Shown here in pieces: positions 21,801-32,835 of a DNA stretch of 64,000 nucleotides (position 1 is its first letter; each line of letters starts with the position of its first letter). The DNA is from Armigeres subalbatus (Eukaryota; Arthropoda; Insecta; Diptera; Culicidae), in contig NC_085139.1 in NCBI RefSeq assembly GCF_024139115.2, positions 105,067,935-105,131,934 on the forward strand. The letters are read 5' to 3'. The notes under the pieces are model-generated. The model saw nothing but the letters and a program-made list of their open reading frames with translations. It was not told where the DNA came from and searched no databases. The translations under genes and the position numbers were made by a program.

Positions 21801-23477
21801 ATTAATATTTTCCTGTAAATAGTATAAAGCTATGAAATAATTCCATTCCAGTACACCGCGTTTCAAAAGCTCTTTTATTCTCTCACGCTCGCAGAACGCG
21901 CAGAACGTTCTAGATCAACGTGCCTACCATGTGGCGAGCGCGTGTGATTACGTCACGGGTCGGGTAGTGACCATCCACCTGGGGAAAATCCCAACAAAGC
22001 CTCTTTGATAATTTTCGGGAAAGATCGGCAGGCAAAGTAGGCTGCGATCCGAATGGATTAATTGCTTCATGCACTTCGATCGTTAGGAGGAAATGAGATC
22101 TAGGGACTTCGTGAGGTCAATACCGAAGGCTAAGAATTAGGACAATCTTACGTTTAATCTGAGGATTCTTGACTGTGACTCGTTCACTTTGATCTGGATT
22201 GTGGAAGAGGCAGGAGTTGTCCGATTTAGTTTCGCGTCGTGAGGTGATTTGTAAGGTAGAGCAATAGTGACTTGGAGGCCCCTTGAACTTACTAATTCAA
22301 GTCAAAACTTCTCTCTCATAGCTAAAAAGTAAGTCGATCGAACTATCGTGCGATCAATCAAACGTGCTAGCAGTAGGTAGTGTGCGAGTGTGGAGCGTAA
22401 AACAGGTAAATCACGTGCTATATAATGTGCTTCTTAGTGTGATGGTAATAGCGTGGGAAACACGTTTCTTTCCCAGAGTTGTGGCAAGTGTGCCGGAGAC
22501 CCGTCACCTCACAGGTTTTAGCCAGCGACTACTCCTGACCCCACCTTGCAGCTTCAAAGTTTCCCGGCGGTCCACTTTGCCGGAAGGGGCCGCGACCGTC
22601 AATTTCGCGCCCAGGCAGGGCGAAGGCAAAGAGTAAGCAAGTCAGCAGCAACAGCAACCGTTTTCCCGCTGTCGGTGACGACCGAGAGCGCAGCAGCAGC
22701 AGCAAAGCAAAGTCCACATCTCGTTGGCGAGGCGCCGTCGGCGCATGAAGACTATCGTAGCGTAGAAGGAGGAACCGCAACAGAGCGCGCACCGCGACCG
22801 CGGTGTAAGAGACCGGCATCGTTCAGATGAGCCGGGGGTAAGCGTCACCCTCTCCGTCAAGCAAGCACATGGCAAGCGTCGCCATCTCCGTCTAGCAAGC
22901 ACATGGCAAGCGTCGCCATCTCCGTCCGTAGAGGTAGAGCACGTACGTAGGCGTTGTCCGCACATCAGGCCGCCTGCGGCACCGCACCGTTCTTCGACCG
23001 GTCAACAGCATCGTCCAGCAAGCGACCGATAGCAGCGTCCCCGTCGTGGAGCACAACGCCGACAAAAGTGATGGTCCGTGAGTAGAACAAACGCATGCGA
23101 AAGTAAATTTCCCAAGCTTGGTGAAGAATATTTTTTGGATTTGCCTGCTCCCAATTTTGGTTGGTGATGCGTGGCCGTGAGAGGCTCTTTCTATGTTAGC
23201 CGATCACAGAAAGTGAATGCCCACACCGCACAAAAGCACGTGATAGGAGGTTATTAGATTGCGATAGAACAGAAGCGAATAGAGTTAGAGGATAAGAAGG
23301 AAGAAGAGAGAGTTTTTGAATTATAGAATGTAGGCCTACGAAAACCCTAAATCGATGTGTATGAATTGAACGGGTTAACCATTGTGTTTTGAGCTGGAAT
23401 AAAATGTTATAAGGTACCACAGACAATCCGACTTGGTTAGTTCACAGAAACGAGAAGAGGTAATGTAGAGGAGGTTT
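21801..23477. other. intergenic GC-richer block, no recognised gene
   Basis: 22480-23080 is notably GC-rich with CAG/CAA-rich stretches and short open frames on both strands, none resembling a known family. It may be the leader of an old LTR element or of an unrecognised transcript. Confidence 0.35.
22856..22926. repeat. tandem repeat, about 36-bp unit, two copies
   Basis: The unit ends in aagcaagcacatggcaagcg followed by tcgccatctccgtc and occurs twice with few differences; a partial third copy precedes it. Confidence 0.75.
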
Positions 23478-23858
23478 TCATGTCACTCGGTATCGTTTTT
23501 CAGTAGTTTTTCTTTGGGATTCTTTTACTGGGGAGGTTGGCCCTGAATCCAACCAACGGACACTCTCCATTCTTTCCGATTTTGGTCGGGGTGAGCAGTT
23601 TATAGCCAACCGATGATGAAAACAACTGTAAGCGGATATTCTGCTTTCTACTAGGTTGTCTTTGTTTCTTATTAACGATCGATCGTGTTTTGAATGGGAA
23701 GTAATTTTCTTTGGAATCCCTATAGCCTGTCGATCTTCGCGCTTTCCTTCCATTATTGGAAAATAATAACCCTTTCCCTGAAAGGTCTTAGGCCGGGCAA
23801 CCCTAAAACAGGTGGATGGTCTCCAATAGGAGTGGCGATTAAACCATCCGCTAATCAT
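23478..23858 (-). other. unidentified 126-codon open frame, minus strand
   Basis: Open reading frame with basic composition (for example RSLIRNKDNLVES and RPKSERMESVRWL) and no motif I recognise. It lies next to LINE remnants and is likely repeat-derived or chance. Confidence 0.2.
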
Positions 23859-23919
23859 TTCGGAAGGCGCGGCCGGATCGTACGGTTATAATATGTTATA
23901 ACACTATGGGTCTTACCTT

Positions 23920-24609
23920 ACTTACTTACCTTTAGTGAAACATCGCCGTATCCTATTCGTAGTTGAACAGGTCTGTTAAGTAGAAATGCGATCATCCAAT
24001 ACTTCCATCTTGACCGCATTGAAAGCTTTGGATAGGTCGATGAATATAACTGCTGTGATTTTATTAGCGCGTTTTACCTGGAATATCCTATTCGTCACGC
24101 ATTCTAAGCAGCTTACTGTGGATATACGTTTTCGAAACCTGAAGGACAAGTCTGGTAGACTTTTTTTTCTCCTTTAAATGGTGTTTCAGTTTTTCAATAC
24201 AGCTGTGTGCCTTGAGTCCACAGTTGACCAGGGAGATTGGCATGGTCCCTTCTACAGTTTCGGGGTACTTACCGGGCTTCGGGGTGGCAACAATTTTAAT
24301 GTTTCTCAATTCCTCAGTTATCGAACATCTTCTCCACATGTTATTCCAAACGTCTCCTACGTCTGCAGTGTTTTTAGTAGGCTGTAGGTAATTCCATCAG
24401 GTCCTGGTGCAGAATCCTTTTTTGATGTCAAGAATGATTTCCAGAATGTGGAAGTTATTATGTCGTAGGACGGCATAATAAAGGTTCAGAGAATCCTCTT
24501 GAGGAAAGTATTTGTCAAGGAAGATCTGGGTCATCATCGGATCATCGCGTACGAGTACATTTTGAATCTTTCTTTTTCTTCCGTTCATGAAACTTATTTT
24601 TCCCCATAT
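23920..24609 (-). mobile_element. LINE relic, reverse transcriptase part (minus strand)
   Basis: Minus-strand reading gives SAPGPDGITY, then IKIVATPKPGKYPETVEG, PISLVNCGLK and AVIFIDLSKAFNAVK, the early RT motifs of a Jockey/I-type LINE, with stops and frame breaks. Near 23925-23945 it ends in a gtaagtaagtaagg tail typical of LINE 3' termini, so most of the RT is deleted. The endonuclease part is at 26077-26420, beyond a foldback insertion. Confidence 0.7.
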
Positions 24610-24617
24610 CACATATG

Positions 24618-26068
24618 GATTCTATGACACTGCCCCGAATGTCCCTAACCCGAATGTCACTAACCCGAACGCCAGTACCCCGAAACTCTATTGCCCCAAA
24701 TAACCCATTACCCCGAATGGTCACTACCCCGAATTATCATTACCCCGAATGACCATAACCCCGAATTTGTCAAAAATTAAAAAAAAAACATGTACTCACT
24801 TTCTTGCTCACTTTATTACTTTATTAGATTGCGTTTCAATAATTGAAAATAGAAACTAATCAGTCAAAAATAACATATTTAAAATAATTAAAGTATGAGT
24901 CATTTACTCACCCGTCTTATTCCGGGCTACCGCGTTGTTTAAAAAAAAGGAAACATTTGCTTTTTCGTCGCATCCCGGTTAAATGCGTTCCTTTAAAGAA
25001 GTTATTTACTCTTCCACCTTATTCCGGGCAAATGCGTGCTTTAAAAGAAGGAGGCATTCACTCTTTCGCATTATTCCGGGCAAGTGCGTTCATTAAAAGA
25101 AAGTGTCATTTACTCCCCACTTTATTCCGGGCAGATGCGTGCCTTTAAAGAAGGAAGCATTAATTTTAATGAAGGAAGCATTATTCCGGAGAAGCGGATG
25201 CTTTAAAAGAGGGTGTCATTTACTTTTTCACATTAGTTCGGGCAAATGCGTGTTTTAAAAGGAGGAGGCGTTCACTGTTTGTGCAGGCCTCTTTATTTTG
25301 GGCAAGCACGTGCTTCAAAGGGTGTCTTTTACTCTCCCACTGATGCGTGCTTTAAAAGAAGGAGAAATTCATTCTTTCGCATGATTCCAGGCAAGCACGT
25401 GCTTTAAAAGAAGGTGTCATTTATTCTCCCGCCTTTTTCCGGACATATGCGTGATTTAAAAGAAGGAGGCATTCACTCCCTCGCATTATTCTGGGCAAGC
25501 ACGCTTTACAAGAAGGAGACATTCACTCTCCCATCTCATTCCGGGCAAGTGCATAATTTGAAAGAAAAAAGTAATTTACTCTCTCGCCTTGTCCCGGGTA
25601 AGTGCGTTTATTGTTTATTGCGCATTAACATTAATTGTTGCTGAAGATATTAATATCCGTTCCATAGACAGGACATGTATTATAGAAAACCCAATAATTG
25701 CTTATACTGAAAGTCACATCACAAATTTCTCGTGAAGGTCGTGAAGCCAGATTTGCTTTCATTCTCTTTGTTGGTCTCTATATAAGCACCGTCTGTTGCA
25801 AGGTCTCTGGCATTCGCTCTTCCGCATTATCCCGAGCGTTCCCGGCTCAAATATTGGGATAATTGTTAGCATATGCAAAAGTAATAATTAAAATTATTGC
25901 GTAGTATATTTATATGATTTTCGGGGTAATGGCCTTTCTGGGTAGTGGGGTATTCGGGGTAGTTGTCATTCGGGGTAGGGGAATATTCGGGGTAGTGACC
26001 TTTCGGGGTACTGGCGTTCGGGGTAGTGACATTCGGGGCAGTGACATTCGGGTTAGTGTCATAGAACC
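24618..26068. mobile_element. foldback element with CCCCGAATG-repeat arms and 52-bp internal repeats
   Basis: 1,451 bp. The ends gattctatgacact and its inverse lead into arms (24618-24775 and about 25912-26068) made of tandem 16-17-bp units around accccgaatg, inverted relative to each other. It is flanked by an 8-bp duplication CACATATG (24610-24617, 26069-26076). The interior (about 24960-25620) is a tandem array of a 52-bp unit. There is no transposase. The 8-bp duplication is typical of hAT transposons. Confidence 0.78.
24960..25620. repeat. tandem array of a 52-bp unit
   Basis: About a dozen imperfect copies. Each contains ccgggcaaatgcgtg followed by tttaaaagaagg and then cattcactct. Spacing between ccgggca motifs is 51-52 bp with one 59-bp exception. 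The same unit recurs at 32705-32835, 39185-39530 and once near 42775. Confidence 0.8.
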
Positions 26069-26076
26069 CACATATG

Positions 26077-26420
26077 ATGGAGCCTCTTTCTTCTTCCTGT
26101 TGTCGCTTAAATTACTAGTTGTACAAGGGTCAATTGTTTTGAATGTCCTGTAGTTTGGTTCGGTTAATAAACGTTGGTGATTTCAAGGGGTTTGCTAAAC
26201 TAACACTGATTTCTGTAGCCAGATGTCCCTGTCCCTTTGTTGTTCGAATGCGTAGCATCCCAGGAGTTATGGTGGGAGTTGAAATCGCCGTCAATAATTA
26301 TATACTTTGGAGTAAGCTGCCCATTCACACAGTGTGCATTTCAGACTTTGTTTCAGATCTAGGTGAAATACCTTTGGTCCAACATATTCAGACACTAACA
26401 CGATATCAGTACTAATTAAT
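26077..26420 (-). mobile_element. LINE relic, endonuclease part (minus strand)
   Basis: The minus strand reads IIIDGDFNSHHNSWDATHSN, the GDFNxHHxxWD motif of the LINE endonuclease catalytic site, followed by a degenerate stretch. It is collinear with the RT relic at 23920-24609 across the foldback insertion. Confidence 0.7.
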
Positions 26421-27809
26421 TGAAACTTTTATTTTACACGTCTTATGCTTATGATTGATGATGAGCCCGGTACCGCCAAACTCCCTGATATGAACGCTAC
26501 GTCATATTTTTCTATGGTTAAGGTTCTAGCACTGCAGACGCGTTCTGCAGATATTCCGGAAGGTGGCAGCGTGGAAGACCAATGGACCGCCATCAAGAAT
26601 GCATTCATCACCACCAGCGAGAACAATCTTGGCGAACTGCGCACTCAGAGAAAACAATGGATCACCGATGAGACCTGGAGGAAGATAGAGGAGCGAAGAG
26701 AAGCCAAAGCCGCGATAGAGCGATCAAAAACCAGAGGAGCCAAAGTCTTAGCCCATCAACGATACTCGGCACTTGAGAAGGAAGTAAAACGCTCATGTCG
26801 ACGGGACAAGCAAGCGTGGGTAGACTCTCTGGCCGACGAAGGAGACAGAGCCGCCGCAACCGTAAACATTCGCCTCCTCTAAGATATCTCCCGACGCTTA
26901 AGCGGGGCGAAGATGAATGCAACAATGCCTGTGAAAGACGCGAATGGTCAGTTATTGACCGACCCAACTGATCAGCTGAAACACTGGTTCGAAATCGAAT
27001 AAATCCCCGGGGGTCGATCGCATATCAGCCGAGCTGCTTAAAGCTGACACCGCAACTTTCCCAAAAGGGTGACCTGACTGAGTCCCTTTACTTGGTATTC
27101 ATTGACTACGAAAAAGCTTTCGACCGTCTCAATCGCGAGAATATGTTGGGCGCCCTGAGACGCAAGGTTCCTGAGAAAATCATCGGCCTCATCGAGGCAC
27201 AGTACGAGGCCTTTTCGTGTAGAGTGCTGCACAATGGGATCTTGTTCGACCCTATCCGGGTCGTAGCTGGTGTGAGGCAAGGATGTATTCTATCACCGTT
27301 ACTGTTCCTCATCGTAATCGACGAGATTCTGGTAGGTGCGATTGACCGTGAACCAAACCGCGGGCTGTTATGGCAGCCTATTACCATGGAGCACCTAAAC
27401 GACTTCGAATTGGCTGATGACGTTGCACTCCTCGCTTAACGGCGCTCTGATATGATAAGATCGACATAGGCGCACGGATCAAGAAAGCAAGGGCTGCCTT
27501 TGCGAGTTTAAGAAATATCCGGAAAAACAGGCAGATAAGTAAACGCATCAAAATACGAATTTTCAACTCTAACGTGAAATCTGTGCTGTTATATGCTAGC
27601 GAAACATGGTGTGTATCAGTGGAGAACACTCAACGGCTGCAGATGTTCATTAACAGATGCCTGCGGTATATAATTCGGTTAATTGCATATTATTCGGCAA
27701 CTCGGCCGTACGAAAACCATTTTTTTGTTAAATATCTTGGCTGTGCATATGCACAGCATATGTTTCGAAATGGACAAATTGATATGAAATTTGCGAAAAG
27801 AATCCACGT

Positions 27810-27878
27810 GTCTTGGAGGACTCGAACCCTCAACCTCCTACTCTCTAGATAGGCGTGATAACCCCTACACAACAAGAC
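27810..27878 (-). tRNA. tRNA-like sequence, left palindrome arm (likely pseudogene)
   Basis: A 69-nt minus-strand copy of the right-arm sequence. One C is missing from the T-stem, so the T-arm is imperfect. Otherwise identical in its acceptor pairing and its B box, ggttcgagtcc. Confidence 0.4.
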
Positions 27879-28582
27879 CACTTAAAGGTCACGTTTGCGG
27901 AAAAGCCATCAGAATCCAGTACCAACCTCCACCGCGGTTAGCTCTCTTTTTGCAAATTGAATATCTTTCGGATGCTTGATTTGTCAATCTCACATGTGCT
28001 TTACTATTGTATACCCACAGCCAAGCGAGTGCACATTGTTTATTAAACGAGAGGATCGCACTCCATGCCCCCCAGTAACTGTCTGGGCGGGACGGTATAG
28101 AATGCGAATTCAATCGCACTCTGCTGTGCCAAAGGCTTGCTTGGCTAAAGCATTTGATGAGTTTGATTGCCTTAACGTAAGCGGTCGCGTGTACTCAGAC
28201 GACTAATGACGGTATGCAATTAATTGTAATCAAGTGTCGGTCTTTCACCGTCATTAGTCGTCTGAGTACACGCGACCGCTTACGTTAAGGCAATCAAACT
28301 CATCAAATGCTTTAGCCAAGCAAGCCTTTGGCACAGCAGAGTGCGATTGAATTCGCATTCTATACCGTCCCGCCCACACAGTTACTGGGGGGCATGGAGT
28401 GCGATCCTCTCGTTTAATAAACAATGTGCACTCGCTTGGCTGTGGGTATACAATAGTAAAGCACATGTGGAGATTGGACAAATCAAGCATCCGAAAGATA
28501 TTCAATTTGCAAAAGAGAGCTAACCGCGGTGGAGGTTGGTACTGGATTCTGATGGCTTTTCCGCAAACGTGACCTTTAAGTG

Positions 28583-28652
28583 GTCTTGTTGTGTAGGGGT
28601 TATCACGCCTATCTAGAGAGTAGGAGGTTGAGGGTTCGAGTCCCTCCAAGAC
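28583..28652 (+). tRNA. tRNA-like sequence, right palindrome arm
   Basis: 70 nt that fold as a cloverleaf: acceptor gtcttg/caagac (6 bp), D-arm gtg/cac with loop taggggttat, anticodon stem cctat/gtagg with loop ctagaga (AGA at 28615-28617), short variable region, T-arm gaggg/ccctc with loop ttcgagt. The B box ggttcgagtcc is intact and the A box is plausible. AGA would decode serine, but the long serine variable arm is absent and the acceptor has only six pairs, so I favour a tRNA-derived pseudogene or Pol III promoter module. Confidence 0.45.
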
Positions 28653-29096
28653 ACGTGGATTCTTTTTCGCAAATTTCATATCAATTTGTCCATTTCGAAA
28701 CATATGCTGTGCATATGCACAGCCAAGATATTTAACAAAAAATATAATTCGGGCCTAGTGGCCTCACAACTGGATCTCAAACAACGAGCTCCATCGTCGT
28801 TGTCACCAGAGGTCGATAGCAACAGAAATTCGGGATAGGAAGTGGGGCTGGGTCGGCCACACTCTACGTAGGGGTGGACACGAAATCTCTAAACAAGCAT
28901 TAGACTGGAACCCAGCGGGACATCGCAGGCAGAGGCTCTTGGCGGCGAAGCCTCAATAAAGAAATAAAAGAAGTCGACCGAAATCTAACCTGGCAACAGG
29001 TAAAAGCGATAGCTGGGCAACGCTCAGGATGGAGATCTTTCAAGTCGATCCTTTGCACCACCGGAGGTTTACAGGACCCATAAGTAAGTAAGTAAG

Positions 29097-30194
29097 TCTG
29101 AAAATAAAGCAATTTACGAAGGTTTTATTATTTCTAATAGGTGATTTATCCCTTATGCTTCAACGCTGCATCTAATTGAACGATTATTTTTGAAGAAAAT
29201 GCATTTTTTAGAGTTGCCCAAATTAGGCACTAAAGTGGCCAAAACCGGTACACTTCCCCTGCAGTCCATCTGACTAACACTAAACAAAATAATTTGTTAA
29301 TGACGGTTGACTCAGGCGATGCAAGCAGATTATGGGGCAATGGAGTCCATAGTTTTATCGTGACACAAAGAATTTGCATTTCGAATATTATTTTGATAAC
29401 AACGTCTATTTAAGTTAGTGTTTGAAATTTTTATTGCGAACCTCAAAACATTAGAAGAAGTAATTCAATCAATAGTTTTATTTTTCTGGAACTTTTTCGT
29501 TGACTTACGATTGTACAATTATGTTTGATAGTTGACAAAAGCGCAATAGTTACTCAGACTTATTTGCACACATTAACATTGCATTGTCTTATTCCATTTT
29601 CACTATTCTTATTATCGTCCTAATGAGCATTGTGTTCTCTGAACTAGTTTCGCGCTTGTATTATGCAAACTACAAGTTGGGGTATTTAATATTTATCATT
29701 CACTTATCGATTCCATCTGTTTCATCCTACTTACAAGAGTAAATGGTAAGATTGCCAAAGTTGAACATCACTCTCCGCAAATCCAGCTTCTTTATCCTAA
29801 TAGTTCAACGCTATCTTAACAGTCCAATGAAAAATGGTAGGGATATAATAAATACGACTTTTTGTTGGTGGATGAGGAATTATGATTTCGGTAAAAAAAA
29901 ATAGTAAAGAATAGCGCAATCGGTTAATCGATTGGTCTCCTCCTAAAGATACAAGTTCTTAAACATTATGTACTAAAAGTGTGTTACGATCAACGCACGT
30001 ACTTACGAGGAAACAAGAGAGACTTACATTTCAACGTACTTTCACATAGGAATGGAGAGAAAGTATTTCAGATGAAAAACTACACGCTTTTACAACACAT
30101 GAATATCACGATGACGTTATCTTATCAGTTCGACCAGTTAAAAACGAGTGAATCCACAATTCATTTCTAGCTAAAATTAATTCTCCCCGCCTAA
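29097..30194 (-). other. DCAF15-like 3' UTR and intergenic DNA
   Basis: AT-rich, no coding. On the minus strand an AATAAA lies at 29477-29482, about 710 bp after the stop codon of the DCAF15-like gene; it is a candidate poly(A) signal. Confidence 0.4.
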
Positions 30195-30794
30195 TTAAAT
30201 ATCATCTTCATCACTAACCGTATCCGACGTGAGGGTGTCTCCCTCTACCACCGTCCCAGTATCGTCCTCTTCCTCCTCGTCGTGGCCAGATGACCCCACC
30301 GAGCTGCGCCAGTCGTCATCGTCGTCGCTATCGTCAGAATCCCCTCCCGTGTCGTGCGGTTGCCTCCGGAAGAACTCAATCATGTGCAGCATATCGACCA
30401 AACGGCTTTTGGTTTTCTCGTTATTGGAATCCAGCACCCGGAGATGGTGCAGGTACTCGTACGTTCGGTTGCTATCCAGTTCGTCTGCCGCCAAGGCCGA
30501 AGACGCGAATAGCTTACGGGTGAATTTGCGCAACTTACCGATCAGACGGTTGTAGTTGCTGGCAAGTTTTTTCACCTCCAGATATGGTCCGGATGCAAGC
30601 CAGCCATAGTCCAGCACAGTCCACTCGCCGCTGGCGATGTTCCAGGTGAACAGTGACCGGCACTGATAAATCTTCCGATGGGTACGGCAATCAATCGTCG
30701 AGGAACAGTTGTGGCATTGCTTTGCCTTGCTGGTATCGCTTGCGGTGAATTGCAAAACCATGGTGCACGTGATCGTATCCGTCAAAGGGCAGAC
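30195..30794 (-). CDS. DCAF15: DCAF15-like gene, exon 5 (C-terminus)
   Basis: 200 codons including a TAA stop at 30195-30197. It starts after a cacacag acceptor with VCPLTDTITCTMVLQF, in phase with exon 4. A Cys cluster CHNCSSTIDC is followed by YQCRSLFTWNIASGEWTVLD, which resembles the last beta strands of DCAF15 C-terminal domains. A helical stretch (residues RLIGKLRKFTRKLFASSA) comes next, and the last 50 residues are strongly acidic (Asp/Glu/Ser-rich). The acidic tail is not a feature I know from the human protein. Confidence 0.75.
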   Translation of the reverse strand, partial: VCPLTDTITCTMVLQFTASDTSKAKQCHNCSSTIDCRTHRKIYQCRSLFTWNIASGEWTVLDYGWLASGPYLEVKKLASNYNRLIGKLRKFTRKLFASSALAADELDSNRTYEYLHHLRVLDSNNEKTKSRLVDMLHMIEFFRRQPHDTGGDSDDSDDDDDWRSSVGSSGHDEEEEDDTGTVVEGDTLTSDTVSDEDDI

Positions 30795-31090
30795 CTGTGT
30801 GAATTTAAACGAGAAATTGGATTAGTTCCTGATATATAACATTCTTCGGCTGTTTTTTTGGTAGTCACGGCAGTAAAAGGAGATAGTCGTGCAGGATCGT
30901 TTGACGATGAATCCGAAGAATTTGAAAGTCGTATCTTATTTGAAAGGTGCATGAATTTTAAGAAATGGTTTCCCGCTGCTAATGTCGTGACACATAGGTG
31001 TTTAGCGCCAATTTTTCACCTCCATTTAACTGTTAAGCGGTGCTTACCCATACGCTTAAACATGGTTCAAGGCCTAAACGGAGGTGACGA
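30795..31090. other. start of 13.3-kb intron 4 of the DCAF15-like gene
   Basis: Non-coding; nothing recognised apart from a short open frame on the opposite strand. Confidence 0.4.
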
Positions 31091-31750
31091 AATCGGCCTT
31101 TGGATTGGATTTGGATTGATTTGGATTGGAATTCAATTTGGATAGGATTTGGATTGGTTTCGGATTGGATTTGGATTTAGATTGGTTTTGGATTGGATTT
31201 GGATTTGATTCGGATTGGATTTGGATAGGATTTGGATTATAGTTGACTTGAATTAGATTGTATTTGATAATTTGAAATTTTTAATTTATTGAATTGTCAA
31301 AACAAAAAAACGGATAAAATTAACAATTTATTGATGATATTTATTATTATTGATGGAATTGGACTTAGAGTTGCTTGGCTCTGGATAGAATTTAAATTGG
31401 ATTTGGACTGGATTTGAATAAGAGTAAGATTTAATTTGGACTGAATTAGTGAAGGAGTGAAATCAACAAAACAAGAGAACAAGTACTGAAACAAAGGAGT
31501 TGATGAAATCGAGAATTGATGTATTGGATATCGGAATAAATTTGGAATGAATTAGTAATGGATTTGGATAGGATTAGGATTGGATTTCGATTAGAGAATT
31601 GGATTTTATTGGATTTGAATTTTGATTGGATTTGGATTAGATTTGATTTAGATTGGGTTAGATTTAGATTGAATTTGGGTTGGATTTGGAGTGGCTTTGC
31701 ATTGGAATTGACAAGGATTAAAGATGGAATGGATTTAGAGTGCATTTGAA
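31090..31750. repeat. degenerate GGATTT/GGATTG hexamer repeat
   Basis: Long runs of ttggatttggattgga-type hexamers at about 31095-31260 and 31370-31745, with an AT-rich break between. The repeat is strand-asymmetric (G and T on the plus strand). Open frames read through it on both strands are artefacts of low complexity. Confidence 0.85.
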
Positions 31751-32296
31751 CCACAGTGTCGACCCGATTTTGTCACTCCCCGATTTTGTCACGTTTTCGG
31801 CCCGATTTTATCACGTCCCGATTTTGTCACGTTATTTTTGTAAATAATATCGCAAACAACATTGATTCTCATGAAAAAAAAACTTTCACCGCCTATGGTT
31901 TATTATAAATCATTTCTGAGTATTTGTCAAGGATTCCAAAGTCTTTTCGACAAGAAATATCGAGTGCCAATCACGCATTTTACCGGCGGTACCCCGTTTG
32001 GCATAATGCCATATGGCATAACGCCGTTTGGCATAATGGCCATTTGGCATAAGGGCCGTTTGGCATAATGGCCATTTGGCATAAGGGCCGTTTGGCATAA
32101 TGGCCATTTGGCATAATATGTATGCGGTGTCAAATTGAAGGCCATTTGGCATAATGGCCATTTGGCATAAGGGCCGTTTGGCATAACGACTATTTGGCAT
32201 AATTTGTATGCGGTGTCAAATTGAGGGCCGTTTGGCATAATAGCCATTTGACATAATTTACACACTGTTCCAAATTATTTGCCCAGGAATCTACTT

Positions 32297-32504
32297 CCCA
32301 AGCAACCAAAAGTTCGGATTTTACTTAAATTTGTTCCTAACCGAACCAATACCAATTGGTTCACTTTTGGTTCACATTGAGTTCCAAGCACCTTAACGGA
32401 ACTTCAAAGTTCGCTTTTGCGCTCTCACCATACAAAAAATTATTTAAAATGCGAGCTGATTACGCCAAAACATCCCCTCTTATCCGAACTTTTGGTTGCT
32501 TGGG
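32297..32504. mobile_element. 208-bp MITE with CCCAAGCAACCAAAAGTTCG ends
   Basis: The 22-bp perfect terminal inverted repeat cccaagcaaccaaaagttcg..ga is nested inside the GGCATAA foldback element. No coding. Confidence 0.8.
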
Positions 32505-32704
32505 TTACCATCATCGGAGGTGAATTACTCCGATGATGCTAAGTAGACTTTGAAGCTCTAAAGATTATACGACAATTTGCGGTACAACATTCCACGGTAA
32601 TCCATTTCTTGATCTACCACATCGCGATCATTACCATTGCGCAATATTCCATTCGGCGTTTTGTATCATTCCGCAGTTAGAATTATTTTGCAGTGAATCG
32701 TTTT

Positions 32705-32835
32705 GCTGCCAATACCCGAGCAAATTCGAGTATTCAAAGAAGGCAAAATAACACATTTGGCGTTAAACCGGGCAAATGCGAGCAGTTATAGAAGGCAAAA
32801 TAACACATTTTGCCTTATAACAGGCAAACAAGTGC
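32705..32835. repeat. short array related to the 52-bp unit
   Basis: Three spaced copies of a cgagca/cgggca/caggca motif followed by agaaggcaaaataacaca, at about 50-bp intervals. It is a diverged relative of the array at 24960-25620. Confidence 0.6.

Larger units (their letters stand above)
27679..28741. mobile_element. 1-kb palindromic insertion with tRNA-like sequence in each arm
   Basis: Arms 27721-28213 and 28247-28742 are inverted copies of about 495 bp, nearly identical over their whole length, around a 33-bp spacer. Each arm starts tttttgttaaatatcttggc, then a perfect 18-bp palindrome gctgtgcatatgcacagc. It is flanked by atataattcgg at 27668-27678 and 28742-28752, an 11-bp match. Some 41 bp at 27679-27719 have no counterpart in the right arm. 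No protein-coding capacity. Mechanism unknown: a foldback DNA transposon or an inverted dimer of a tRNA-derived unit. Confidence 0.85.
26421..29096 (+). mobile_element. RTE-like LINE, 5'-truncated, split by a palindrome
   Basis: 26445-26882 encodes the linker (VEDQWTAIKNAFITTSENNL). An internal deletion at about 26995-27050 removes part of RT. 27092-27439 encodes VFIDYEKAFDRLN, VAGVRQGCILSPLLFLIVID and the catalytic LADDVALLA. 27450-27678 holds ARAAFASLRNI and VLLYASETWCVSVENTQRL. The palindromic insertion (27679-28741) follows. 28753-29060 encodes the C-terminus (QALDWNPAGH). The 3' end is a taagtaagtaagt repeat. Frame breaks make it inactive. Confidence 0.78.

Noticed and set aside
22529..22965. 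Overlapping frames on both strands in the GC-rich block
   Set aside because: Composition is low-complexity and no frame has recognisable motifs or splice context.
24960..25620. Possible CRISPR-like array of 52-bp spaced repeats
   Set aside because: The whole unit, including the part between motifs, is repeated, so there are no unique spacers; the sequence is eukaryotic and within a mobile element.
28583..28652. Functional serine tRNA gene
   Set aside because: The anticodon would be AGA, but there is no long variable arm and the acceptor has only six pairs; it lies within a palindromic insertion.
30229..30555. Ser-rich plus-strand frame opposite DCAF15 exon 5
   Set aside because: It is the antisense shadow of the acidic coding region.
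31446..31754. Asn/Ser/Ile-rich open frames in the GGATTT tract
   Set aside because: They are translations of a low-complexity repeat.
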